From NCBI GenBank assembly GCA_025455485.1, contig JALOMJ010000014.1, positions 1 through 34,380 of the forward strand: a DNA stretch of 34,380 bases, in the 5' to 3' direction. The notes below the pieces were generated by a model. That model saw nothing but the letters and a program-made list of their open reading frames with translations, ran no database searches and was not told where the DNA came from. Within the stretch, counting starts at the first letter, position 1; the number at the start of each line of letters is the position of its first letter. Positions 8,143 through 17,049 of the stretch are shown here, piece by piece. Made by a program: the position numbers and the translations under genes. This DNA comes from Bacteroidia bacterium (GTDB lineage Bacteria; Bacteroidota; Bacteroidia; B-17B0; Aurantibacillaceae).

Positions 8143-10509
8143 ATGAAAAGAACATTACACTTGTTGATTTTTGTTTTATTTACCGCCATTGGGTTAAAGG
8201 CGCAAACACCTATGCACTTTAATACAAATGTAGCCGGAGGTGCAAATTCAATTCCCATGAATGCATTAATAGCAACATGGCAAAAATGCCAGTGGTTCAT
8301 AGATGCAAATAGCTTGGTAAACCCAACTCCAGTTACAGCTGGAAATAATATTACTGTAGTGTATTTTCAAACAGGAAGTGCCACCAATAAAATGTATTCC
8401 AACATCAATGTGAAATTAAAGCAAGGTTCGGGTACAGGATTAACTGGAATTAACGGTGGGCCGGTAGAAGGTGGCATGACGACTGTATATGCAGGCACGA
8501 ACGTAAATGTTATTTCTACAATTGGTGGGTGGATTAGTTTCACGCTTCAAACACCTTGGTTATACAACCCAGCGTTACCATTAATTGTAGAACTTGAACA
8601 AGATGCCGTTCCAGCTTCAGGAGGGCCCACTTTGTACCAAGCCAACAATATTATAGGGCCAGGTAACGGGAGGCAGTGGGCCGGTTACAATGCGGCCACT
8701 CTCGCGGGAATAGGGGCTAATCGCATTAACTTTGGTGTTGATGTTGTACCAGCCACTCCTTGTGCCGGTACACCCGGACCAAATTCTGTTGTTACACCAA
8801 CAGCACCTACTTGTCCTAATAACTCTGCGCAATTGAGTCTTGCGACCACCTATTCATTCGGTGGCATTACTTACCAATGGCAATACTCCAATGTTTCAGC
8901 GGTTGGTCCATGGACAAATGTGCCAAATGGTAATGCCCCATTTCTTATTACGCCGAGTTTATCGACTACACATTATTTTAATACAATTATTACTTGCACA
9001 AATTCAAATGGCTCAATAACTGCTACATCCGGTACGTTAGAAATAGCCTCCACCACTACGAATAATGTGCCGTATTACGAAGGGTTTGAACAAATTGGTA
9101 CACCAAATAAATTGCCCAACTGCTCCTGGAATTCCAGCAATCCCGGCACCACCTGTTTAACTTACACGAGCGTTCAAACGATGAACCGTTCGGCAAGAAA
9201 CGGTGGCAGTTATGGTTCATTTTTTTCTACTCCGGCTAACAACAACTTTTTCTGGACCAATGGCATTTGGCTTGAGGCAGGGGTAACCTATTCTGCAGCC
9301 ACCTGGTACAAAACCACCGAAGCCAATGCCAACCCGGTTTGGCAATTAAATTTATGGGTGAGTTCTGCTCAATCTACTACGGCCATTGATGCGATGACTA
9401 TTGCAACCACAGGAGGAGCAGCTTCGGCCATTAGCTCAGCTTACCTTCCTTTTTCCAACACTTTTTCGGTAGCGTCTTCAGGGTATTACCATGTGGGCAT
9501 TAACGCCAACAGCAATGGGGCCGCCTCCAGTTACCTGAGCTGGGATGACCTTGAGGTTACCTTGCCTTGTCAGTTAAACCCGGTTTCTGTTGCCTTGAGT
9601 GCGAGCTCACAAACCATTTGTGCCGGCACCAACATTAACATCACAGCTACCGGAGCCGATACGTATGTATGGAACACAGGAGCTACCGGCCCTGCCATTG
9701 CTGTAACGCCTTATTTTAGCACCACCTACAGCGTTACCGGCACCAATGCCTTAACCGGTTGTTCAGAAGTACAGACCATAGACATTACTGTTCTTCCAAG
9801 CCCTCAGGTTTCAGCTCTTTCCAATGTGCCGGCTGTTTGCGCAGGCAATTCGGTGAATTTGTTTGCCATAGGCAATGCCAATACGTATTTATGGAGTAAC
9901 GCTGCAACAGGCGCAAACATTATCGTAACTCCGGCGGCCACAACAGCTTACACGGTTATTGGCACAAACAGTTTTGGTTGCAGTGCCAATGCTGTGGTGA
10001 ATGTGGTGGTTAACCCGCTTCCTGCAATTACAGCAGGTGGCGATAATTCAGGTCCCGTGTGTCAGGAAGACCAAACCATTTTAACGGCCAACGGCGCTGT
10101 TTCCTATCAATGGGTAAGTCCAACATCGTTTCAGTTGGGAAATCCGGTAGCAGTATCACCAAACCAAAGCACCAGCTTTACAGTAACGGGCACCGACCAA
10201 AACGGCTGTTCGGGCACAGCAGTAGTTCAGTTGAACGTAACGGAGTGTGTTGGTTTAAAAGATGTAAGCACAACAGCCGGTGGCGTGAAGTTGTACCCTA
10301 ATCCGAACACTGGTAATTTTGTGATTGAGGTTAAAAACAACAAAGAGAACAGCATTGAAGTGAGTGATTTATCGGGCCGCGTGTTGTTACAAAGCACAAC
10401 ACGGGATGAGAAAATCAACATCGATTTGAGTCAGTTTGCCAATGGGGTATATTATGTGAAGATGACATCCGATAATTTTTCAGAAGTCATAAAAGTGGTA
10501 AAGCACTAG
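8143..10509 (+). CDS. T9SS type A surface protein, third of three
   Basis: The 788-residue product starts with a compact signal peptide (MKRTLHLLIFVLFTAIGLKAQ). Residues 22-204 are a beta-rich, Gly- and Asn-rich head unlike those of the two upstream genes and not recognised here. From Cys207 the shared stalk follows: Ig/PKD-like module with TYQWQYSN (206-305), jelly-roll-like YYEGFEQ to SWDDLEV (311-472), three Ig-like repeats (about 475-700), ECVGL (701) and a T9SS type A sorting domain (708-788) with YPNPNTGNF, DLSGRVL and GVYYVKM. The last 90 residues closely match those of the second gene. No clear TAnnTTTG element was found upstream; AACTAACTA occurs twice in the leader (near 8078 and 8129). 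Confidence 0.88.
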   Translation: MKRTLHLLIFVLFTAIGLKAQTPMHFNTNVAGGANSIPMNALIATWQKCQWFIDANSLVNPTPVTAGNNITVVYFQTGSATNKMYSNINVKLKQGSGTGLTGINGGPVEGGMTTVYAGTNVNVISTIGGWISFTLQTPWLYNPALPLIVELEQDAVPASGGPTLYQANNIIGPGNGRQWAGYNAATLAGIGANRINFGVDVVPATPCAGTPGPNSVVTPTAPTCPNNSAQLSLATTYSFGGITYQWQYSNVSAVGPWTNVPNGNAPFLITPSLSTTHYFNTIITCTNSNGSITATSGTLEIASTTTNNVPYYEGFEQIGTPNKLPNCSWNSSNPGTTCLTYTSVQTMNRSARNGGSYGSFFSTPANNNFFWTNGIWLEAGVTYSAATWYKTTEANANPVWQLNLWVSSAQSTTAIDAMTIATTGGAASAISSAYLPFSNTFSVASSGYYHVGINANSNGAASSYLSWDDLEVTLPCQLNPVSVALSASSQTICAGTNINITATGADTYVWNTGATGPAIAVTPYFSTTYSVTGTNALTGCSEVQTIDITVLPSPQVSALSNVPAVCAGNSVNLFAIGNANTYLWSNAATGANIIVTPAATTAYTVIGTNSFGCSANAVVNVVVNPLPAITAGGDNSGPVCQEDQTILTANGAVSYQWVSPTSFQLGNPVAVSPNQSTSFTVTGTDQNGCSGTAVVQLNVTECVGLKDVSTTAGGVKLYPNPNTGNFVIEVKNNKENSIEVSDLSGRVLLQSTTRDEKINIDLSQFANGVYYVKMTSDNFSEVIKVVKH

Positions 10510-10531
10510 AAGTCATAAAAAAAGTATAAGG

Positions 10532-10566
10532 AAAGCCCTCTTGTTATAAATAAGAGGGCTTTTTTG
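10532..10566 (+). terminator. Rho-independent terminator of third surface-protein gene
   Basis: An 11-base stem, AAAGCCCTCTT (10532-10542) with AAGAGGGCTTT (10552-10562), is followed by a T run. Its sequence differs from the two upstream terminators, so it was not copied with them. Confidence 0.9.
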
Positions 10567-10597
10567 TTTTTTATACAGGGCATAAACAGTAACTTTG
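10563..10597 (+). promoter_or_regulatory. Promoter of superoxide dismutase gene
   Basis: TAACTTTG (10590-10597) is a perfect TAnnTTTG element, with TTTG at 10563-10566, 23 bases upstream, inside the T tail of the preceding terminator. The ATG follows 22 bases after the -7 element. Confidence 0.6.
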
Positions 10598-10619
10598 GCA
10601 TTCAACAAAAACTTTAATT

Positions 10620-11231
10620 ATGGCATTCGAATTACCAAAACTCAATTACGCTTACACTGCTCTTGAACCCCATATTGATGCACGCACCATGGAAATTCAC
10701 CACGGCAAGCACCATCAGGCTTATGTTACCAATTTAAACGCTGCTATCAGTGGTACTGAAATGGAAAAGCTAAGTCTTGAACAAATGATGGCTACCATCT
10801 CAAAATATCCGGCTGCAGTAAGAAATAATGGAGGAGGGCACTATAACCACAGTTTATTCTGGGAAATTATGTCGCCCGACGCAGGCGGATTACCCGTTGG
10901 TGAAGTAGCTGCTGCAATTGACAAAGAGCTTGGAGGTTTTGATAAATTCAAAGCTGATTTTATACAAGCCGGAGCCACCCGTTTTGGAAGCGGTTGGGCC
11001 TGGCTTTGTGTTAAAGCCGATGGCACATTGTGTGTGTGCAGTACCCCAAATCAGGACAATCCCCTCATGGATTTAGCCGATTGCAAAGGTCAACCCATTT
11101 TGGGCATGGATGTGTGGGAACATGCTTATTACCTCAATTATCAGAACCGAAGACCCGACTACATGAATGCGTTTTTTAACGTGATTAACTGGAAAAAGGT
11201 CAATGAACTTTATCTGAAGTACAAAAAATAG
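10620..11231 (+). CDS. sodA: Superoxide dismutase, Mn type (Fe/Mn family)
   Basis: The 203-residue product converts superoxide to oxygen and hydrogen peroxide. The metal ligands are visible: His27 in [10 protein letters not shown], the His of [11 protein letters not shown] (about 82), and Asp and His of [10 protein letters not shown] (about 162-166). The Gly pair in NNGGGH together with Gln in TPNQDNPLM is the pattern of Mn-dependent rather than Fe-dependent members, though cambialistic enzymes also occur. There is no signal peptide, so it is cytoplasmic. The length matches the family. It sits alone behind its own promoter, between surface-protein genes, with no functional link to them evident. 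Confidence 0.96.
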   Translation: MAFELPKLNYAYTALEPHIDARTMEIHHGKHHQAYVTNLNAAISGTEMEKLSLEQMMATISKYPAAVRNNGGGHYNHSLFWEIMSPDAGGLPVGEVAAAIDKELGGFDKFKADFIQAGATRFGSGWAWLCVKADGTLCVCSTPNQDNPLMDLADCKGQPILGMDVWEHAYYLNYQNRRPDYMNAFFNVINWKKVNELYLKYKK

Positions 11232-11388
11232 ACCGTCGCCTCTTGCTTTGGTAGTTTAGTTTTCGCCAATTTTTTCTCATGGCTTAAACTTTTTTCACTT
11301 TTATTCCTTAATTTAGGCAACATGTTCGTTTCCTGCTTTTTAGGGGTGTTTTCCCATGGAAGTTTGGATGCGAAAAGATAATTCGAGT

Positions 11389-11727
11389 ATGCTCAAACTT
11401 AAATCCAAATTTAGTCTAATAGGAAGTTTATTGCTCATCCTGTTTGTATTTCTTCAATGCGCCAAAACGGGAAAAACAAAATGGGTGTATTACAACCAAA
11501 CCCAGTGTGCCGATAAATGGGGCAGTTATACCAATAACGAAGACCTTAAAATTAAAATTACCGAGTACTTTGATTCGAAAGGGGTGGATGTGTACGATAT
11601 AGAAATATTCAGCAACGGAACTCCAGAAGCCTGTTTAGATTGTACGTGCTTAACGGGTAAACGCATCAAACTCAAAATTATGAAACGGGATTTGGATGAA
11701 TTGAAGGAAGAAGGATTCTACGAATAA
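11389..11727 (+). CDS. Small putative lipoprotein, unknown function
   Basis: The 112-residue product, counted from the ATG at 11389, begins with a hydrophobic signal segment ending LFVFLQCAKTG. The Cys would be the lipidated residue, although the lipobox is loose. The mature part is charged, with a cluster of four cysteines (ACLDCTCL and an earlier QCADKW), and ends acidic. It resembles the small Bacteroidota lipoproteins with a conserved C-x2-C-x-C knot, but I cannot name a family. In-frame ATGs at 11356 and 11371 would add polar residues before the signal sequence, so 11389 is preferred. It lies 36 bases before the giant type B gene and may share its transcript. Confidence 0.65.
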   Translation: MLKLKSKFSLIGSLLLILFVFLQCAKTGKTKWVYYNQTQCADKWGSYTNNEDLKIKITEYFDSKGVDVYDIEIFSNGTPEACLDCTCLTGKRIKLKIMKRDLDELKEEGFYE

Positions 11728-11763
11728 TTAACATACCAAAATAATTTAAATGCATTGCAAAGC

Positions 11764-14700
11764 ATGAAATCCTTTTCTACCTCACTTACTAAATCGGTCT
11801 GTTTCTTCCTTTTTTTTACACTTTTTAATTTTTCATCCAAATCTCAGGTTGGCTCTGTTCTTGATTTTGATGGTGTTGATGATTATGTGAACCTTGGAAC
11901 AACTGCCTTAAAACCTACTGCAGGCATAACTGCTGAAGCTTGGATTAACATGAGTGTTTGGGGAGGAAATCCAACATTTTTGGGAAACACACAAGCTTCG
12001 GGCTACGCGCTTTACATTCAAGCTGGGGATTTAAGAGGTATTGTAAGAAGAAATGGAACCTATGCCATAGTGAGTGTGCCTGTTGCGTCTATCACCGCGG
12101 GATGGCACCATTTGGCCCTCACCTATGATGGAAGGTACACAAAACTCTATTTGGATGCGGTTTTAATGTCTACTGACGATGCCGGAGCGATTTTTCCCAT
12201 CACCTACATCGCTAACTCTACCTTATTAGGGGCCGAATCGTTTACAGCAGGTGCACTGCTGCCTGAACCTGGTTTGTATTTTCAGGGCCAGATGGATGAA
12301 GTGCGCATTTGGAACTATGCCCGTTCACAATGTGATATCTACACGTACAAAGGCTGCGAAATTGCCACAAGTGCTCCGGGTTTGTTGGGCAACTACCATT
12401 TTAATCAGGGTATTTCGGGTGGTTTAAACACACTTAGTATTATTTTAAACGATGCCAGCGGCAATGCTAACCATGGCACACTCAGCAATTTTTTATTAAA
12501 TTTTGGTAGCTCTAATTGGTTGTCGCCGGGCCCATTTTCTAACGGTTTTGTCACACCCGCACCAACACCAACTATCACCACTGGCCAGGAATATTCGTTA
12601 ACAATTGGCTTGCCCAATGGCCAAACCAATGTAAGCGATTGGACCCCCTGGGTGACCACCTTCACAAATCCCTTACCGGGTGGGGCGGTGGTTACCGGCA
12701 TGAACCTGTCTTTAGATGGGGTAGATCAGGGTTGGGGTGGAACCGGGCATGTGGCTCAGTTTTTTGCAGGAGGCGAACACATTGCCGGATTTGCTTTTCA
12801 ACACAGCATTATCTCTTTCTCCACGGCATCAACCAAACCATTTCCCTATTATAATTATGGGGGAGTAAACACCTTCTCTTTTTATTTTGCCGGATGGCCG
12901 GGCTGGCAGGGATTTATCTCAAACGTTTCTTTAACCATACGTTACCAATTAATCAACTCAACACCGGTTGTGGTTTGCCAAAACAGCACTACTGTATTGA
13001 ACGGCTTCGGTGCCAATTCTTACACCTGGTCGGGCGGCATCACCAATGGCGTTCCTTTTGTTGTCACTTCATCACAAAATTACACGGTAACGGGAGAAAT
13101 TTTTGGTTGTGCCAGTTCTAACACGGTTCAGGTTAACGCCATTCCTGCACCAACCATAACCTCCATTACCGGAGGCACTTTTTTGTGTACAGGGTCCGCT
13201 TTAACCCTAAGCATGCAAACCAGTGGAGCTGTTAGCACGTATTCATGGTCAACAGGAGCTGCAACGTCGAGCGCAGTGGTATCGCCTGTTGTAACTACCA
13301 CATATACAGCTACGGCCACTAACACGTCCGGTTGTTCTCACACGGCTACCAATTTGGTTACTGTTGGCAGTTTGCCAACCATTAGTGTAAACAGTGGAAG
13401 TATTTGTAGCGGCAATTCGTTCACCATTGTTCCATCCGGTGCGGTAAGTTATACCTATTCGGGTGGGAGCAATGTGGTTGCGCCGTTGGTTAGTTTTTCT
13501 TACCTGGTTAGCGGAACCGATGCTCAAGGCTGTGTTTCTGCGGCACCGGCAATTTCTGATGTTACTGTAAGAGCCACGCCCACAGTGGCAGTCAATAGCG
13601 GCACAGTGTGTTATGGCCAGTCGTTTACGATTGCACCTACCGGAGCATTATCATTCACCTATGTAACGGGCTCCACTATTGTTACACCATCTGTAAGCAC
13701 CAGTTATTCAATAATTGGTGCGAGTGCTTTTGGTTGTCCTTCCTCAAACACAGCTATTTCTTCTGTGGTGGTGAACACTTTGCCCATTGTGAGTATTTCT
13801 ACTCCAACTGCAGCCACGTGTAATGGAGGTTCTGTTACCTTAACAGCGAATGGTGCTGACACGTATACCTGGTCAAGCGGCATCAGCAATGGGGTGGCGT
13901 TTGTGCCGGCAGCATCCTCCACCTACTCAGTAAACGGAACAAACACCTTAACAGGTTGCACAGGTACAAACAATGCTGCAATAACGGTTACAGTGTACGC
14001 TTTGCCGCTCATTTCCTTACCCAATTATACCTTATGCACTGGCAACAGCATCACGCTTGTACCTTCCGGAGCGGCTACTTATACATATTCCGGCGGTTCG
14101 CCCACCGTTAACCCGTTAATAACAACATCCTATTCGGTAATTGGCACCTCCACAGCAGGCTGTGTTTCAGCATTTCCTGCTGTTTCCACAGTATCTGTTT
14201 TTATTACACCAACGTTAAGTGTAAACAGCGGCAGCATTTGCGCCGGTCAAACGTTTACCATTTCTCCATCCGGAGCCAACTCGTATACAATTTCAGGTGG
14301 AAGTTTTGTGGTTAACCCGCTTTCAACCAGCAATTATACACTCTCCGGCACTTCTGCGGATGGCTGTGTGGCTGCAAACCCTGTTGTAAGTTCACTAACT
14401 GTTCATGCTTTGCCGGTTGTTGCCATCAGCACATCTTCAAATGCCCTCTGCTCGGGTGGCAGTGTAACCTTAACAGCCTCCAACGCTGCCTCATATACCT
14501 GGAGTCCGGGCGCGCAGAATGCAACCGTTTTGAGTGTATCTCCTGTTTCAAACACCTCATATACACTGGCAGGCACCAGTACTGCAGGATGTAGCAGCAC
14601 CAATGCGCCCGTTCAGGCCATCACCGTGTATAGTTTGCCTGTTTTGAGTACCGGCACACCCAGCACGGCAATTTGCTTTGGTACCAATGCCTCACCCAGC

Positions 14701-16962
14701 GTTACCGGTGCATTCACCTACACCTGGCAACCCGGAAATTTAACAGGTTCTTCCATTCTTGTCTCTCCGGCATCCAGCACCAATTATACGGTGATTGGCT
14801 CAAGTGCTTTTGGTTGCTTGTCAACAAACACTTTGGTTAGTTCGGTAGTGGTTAACTCCTTGCCTGTTTTGAGTTTATCTGCCAGTCAGCCTGCCATTTG
14901 TTTTGGAGCCAGTACCACCTTAACGCCCGGTGGCGCAGACGTGTACACATTAAATCCAGGGGCAGTAACGGGCACCTCCTTTACAGTAAGCCCTGCAACA
15001 ACCACGCCATACACTTTAGCCGGAACCAACACACTCACCGGTTGTTCAAGCAGTTCAGTGGCGTTGCTGACGGTTACAGTGAATCCCCTTCCTGTTGTTT
15101 CTATCTCCAGCTCAACCAACGCCTTATGTTTTGGTCAATCGGCAAATTTAGTAGCAGCCAATGCAGCCACTTATACCTGGCAGCCTGGTGCATTCGTTGG
15201 ACAGATTTTTACGGTAACTCCAAACGCCACAACCACCTATACGCTTTTTGGCACCAACGCTTTGGGTTGTACAAACACCAATTTGGCTGTGCAGAGCATT
15301 ACTGTTCATCCACTACCGGTGGTAAGTACGAATGCCTCACCTGCAGTGATCTGTGTTGGAAATTCACTAACCCTCACGGGTTCCGGTGCAAACACCTATA
15401 CCTGGAGCGGGGGTGTTTTGAACGGAGTAGCGTTTGCACCAATGAGCGGCGGCACCTACACAGTTAATGGCACCAACACCTTAACGGGATGCAGCAGCAC
15501 AAATTCAGCAGTGCAAAGCATTACGGTGAATCCATTGCCAAACATCACCATCAATTCGGCAACCACAGCCGTGTGCAGTGGGTTTAGCACCAGTTTAAGT
15601 GGAGCGGGCGCAGTAACCTATACCTGGTCAGGAGGCATTACAAATGCAGTGCCATTCCAGCCTGTTTCTACACAACAGTATACCGTTACCGGAACTTCCG
15701 CTTTGGGTTGCACGAATATCGCCATTCAGGATGTTACAGTTTACCCTTTGCCGGTGGTGTCAGCCAATGCTTCTCAAACCGTACTTTGTTTTGGTGAATC
15801 TCTTACCCTTAGCGGCTCAGGCGCCGATACCTACACATGGACCCCGGCCATCAGCAATGCCATATCCTTTACGCCGGCTGTAAGCGCTACCTACAGTGTG
15901 GTTGGAACAAATACCTTAACAGGATGTACCAGCACAAACACGGCTTCACAATTTATACAAGTAAATAATTTGCCGGTAGTTTCGGCTAGTGTTAGTAACG
16001 CGCTAATTTGCGCAGGGTTTACAACCATGTTAAGCGGTATTGGTGCCAATTCTTATACATGGACCGGAGGAGTCATCAACGCTTCGGCTTTTTCTCCCAG
16101 CAGCACAGCCAGTTATACCGTTACCGGAACCGACCTGAACGGATGCAATAATAATGCGGTGGGCAGTGTGAGTGTAAATCCTCTACCAGTGCTTACAGTA
16201 AGCAGTGCAAATCCTTTAACCTGCAGCGGTGAAACAACCACCCTGAGCGCATCAGGCGCCATTACCTATACCTGGAACACAGGTGCTAACACAGCATCAC
16301 TTCTCATTACACTCAACACCAGCACTTCCTTTACCTTAAGCGGTACCGACGGGAATAATTGTCAAAATGCGGTGGTGTATGTTCAACAAGTAGACCCTTG
16401 TGCCGGTGTTGTTGAAATTGTACCTGAAATTAAAAACGTAACGTGTAACAACAGAAAAGACGGAGAAATTGAATTAACAAGCAACATCTCCTACTCTCAA
16501 AACAAAGTGTATTATTTTTGGTCTTCACCTGAATTGTGCGCCGACAGCAGCTGTAACAGCCTTAAGAAACTTAGTTCAGGTAGTTACGCTGTGCGGGTTA
16601 GGGTAGAGTATACCTTAAGCCCAACCTATGCAAAGGTGGATACGCTTGATTTAACCCTCACGGTTGAAGACAATAATCCTCCATGTCCGCTCACAGTGTA
16701 TAACGGTTTAACTCTTAACGGCGATGGCATCAACGATGTGTTTTATATCGAAAACATTCATTCCTACAAAAACAACAAAGTGAGCTTTTTTAACCGCTGG
16801 GGTGTAAAAATGGCTGAGATAACCGGTTACAACAATGATGATAAGGTTTGGCCGCTTGACAAGGAAATAGACAAACTAATTTCAGGTACCTACTTCTATA
16901 TTATAGATAAAGGAGATGATACCGAGCTTGAAAAAGGCTGGCTGGAAGTAATAAAGAATTGA
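11764..16962 (+). CDS. Giant T9SS type B surface protein with 16 Ig-like repeats
   Basis: The 1732-residue product starts at ATG 11764, because the frame upstream offers only a TTG. A signal peptide ends near SSKSQ (24). Residues 27-215 are a LamG/concanavalin-like domain (LDFDGVDDYVNLG, GWHHLALTYDG, MDEVRIWNYAR). Residues 250-398 form a second beta-rich head (SDWTPWVTTF, FAGWPGWQGFISNV). Residues 400-1543 are 16 Ig-like repeats of 66-76 residues, each with a Cys near the start and a GC motif near the end and joined by LPVV-type linkers. Residues 1544-1637 resemble a SprB-type repeat (VTCNNRKDGEIELT). The C-terminus (1640-1732; LTLNGDGINDVF, FFNRWG, GTYFYII) is the CHU_C/type B sorting domain. 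This is the class that depends on PorP/SprF partners for export. It is probably an adhesin or motility-related surface filament. Confidence 0.9.
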   Translation: MKSFSTSLTKSVCFFLFFTLFNFSSKSQVGSVLDFDGVDDYVNLGTTALKPTAGITAEAWINMSVWGGNPTFLGNTQASGYALYIQAGDLRGIVRRNGTYAIVSVPVASITAGWHHLALTYDGRYTKLYLDAVLMSTDDAGAIFPITYIANSTLLGAESFTAGALLPEPGLYFQGQMDEVRIWNYARSQCDIYTYKGCEIATSAPGLLGNYHFNQGISGGLNTLSIILNDASGNANHGTLSNFLLNFGSSNWLSPGPFSNGFVTPAPTPTITTGQEYSLTIGLPNGQTNVSDWTPWVTTFTNPLPGGAVVTGMNLSLDGVDQGWGGTGHVAQFFAGGEHIAGFAFQHSIISFSTASTKPFPYYNYGGVNTFSFYFAGWPGWQGFISNVSLTIRYQLINSTPVVVCQNSTTVLNGFGANSYTWSGGITNGVPFVVTSSQNYTVTGEIFGCASSNTVQVNAIPAPTITSITGGTFLCTGSALTLSMQTSGAVSTYSWSTGAATSSAVVSPVVTTTYTATATNTSGCSHTATNLVTVGSLPTISVNSGSICSGNSFTIVPSGAVSYTYSGGSNVVAPLVSFSYLVSGTDAQGCVSAAPAISDVTVRATPTVAVNSGTVCYGQSFTIAPTGALSFTYVTGSTIVTPSVSTSYSIIGASAFGCPSSNTAISSVVVNTLPIVSISTPTAATCNGGSVTLTANGADTYTWSSGISNGVAFVPAASSTYSVNGTNTLTGCTGTNNAAITVTVYALPLISLPNYTLCTGNSITLVPSGAATYTYSGGSPTVNPLITTSYSVIGTSTAGCVSAFPAVSTVSVFITPTLSVNSGSICAGQTFTISPSGANSYTISGGSFVVNPLSTSNYTLSGTSADGCVAANPVVSSLTVHALPVVAISTSSNALCSGGSVTLTASNAASYTWSPGAQNATVLSVSPVSNTSYTLAGTSTAGCSSTNAPVQAITVYSLPVLSTGTPSTAICFGTNASPSVTGAFTYTWQPGNLTGSSILVSPASSTNYTVIGSSAFGCLSTNTLVSSVVVNSLPVLSLSASQPAICFGASTTLTPGGADVYTLNPGAVTGTSFTVSPATTTPYTLAGTNTLTGCSSSSVALLTVTVNPLPVVSISSSTNALCFGQSANLVAANAATYTWQPGAFVGQIFTVTPNATTTYTLFGTNALGCTNTNLAVQSITVHPLPVVSTNASPAVICVGNSLTLTGSGANTYTWSGGVLNGVAFAPMSGGTYTVNGTNTLTGCSSTNSAVQSITVNPLPNITINSATTAVCSGFSTSLSGAGAVTYTWSGGITNAVPFQPVSTQQYTVTGTSALGCTNIAIQDVTVYPLPVVSANASQTVLCFGESLTLSGSGADTYTWTPAISNAISFTPAVSATYSVVGTNTLTGCTSTNTASQFIQVNNLPVVSASVSNALICAGFTTMLSGIGANSYTWTGGVINASAFSPSSTASYTVTGTDLNGCNNNAVGSVSVNPLPVLTVSSANPLTCSGETTTLSASGAITYTWNTGANTASLLITLNTSTSFTLSGTDGNNCQNAVVYVQQVDPCAGVVEIVPEIKNVTCNNRKDGEIELTSNISYSQNKVYYFWSSPELCADSSCNSLKKLSSGSYAVRVRVEYTLSPTYAKVDTLDLTLTVEDNNPPCPLTVYNGLTLNGDGINDVFYIENIHSYKNNKVSFFNRWGVKMAEITGYNNDDKVWPLDKEIDKLISGTYFYIIDKGDDTELEKGWLEVIKN
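12961..16392 (+). repeat. Array of 16 degenerate Ig-like coding repeats
   Basis: Sixteen tandem units of about 200-225 bases encode Cys-paired Ig-like domains. Two subtypes are visible: one with YTW after the first strand, the other with YTY, FTY or YTI followed by GGS and a PL pair. Units 3-5 (13384-14013, 210 codons) and 6-8 (14014-14646, 211 codons) have the same subtype order and similar sequence, so a three-unit block was duplicated. Confidence 0.85.
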
Positions 16963-16996
16963 TCGAGCTTATCTGTTAGATCATTTGGCTTTTAAT

Positions 16997-17036
16997 AAAA
17001 AAGGGGATACCAACTGGTTCCCCCTTTTCTTTTTTA
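16997..17036. terminator. Probable bidirectional terminator
   Basis: AAAAGGGG-ATACCA and TGGT-TCCCCCTTTT form a stem around a two-base loop with a small bulge. A T run follows on the plus strand, and a T run matches the A run on the minus strand. It lies between the convergent type B gene and glutaryl-CoA dehydrogenase gene and can serve both. Confidence 0.75.
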
Positions 17037-17049
17037 GATTGTGAGTGTA

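Noticed and set aside
14898..15467. Plus-strand frame of 189 codons inside the giant gene
   Set aside because: It is an alternative reading frame of the Ig-like repeats. Long out-of-frame runs are expected in repetitive coding DNA.
12961..16392. CRISPR-like or satellite array
   Set aside because: The repeats are 200-225 bases long, degenerate and encode continuous Ig-like domains; there are no short identical repeats with unique spacers.
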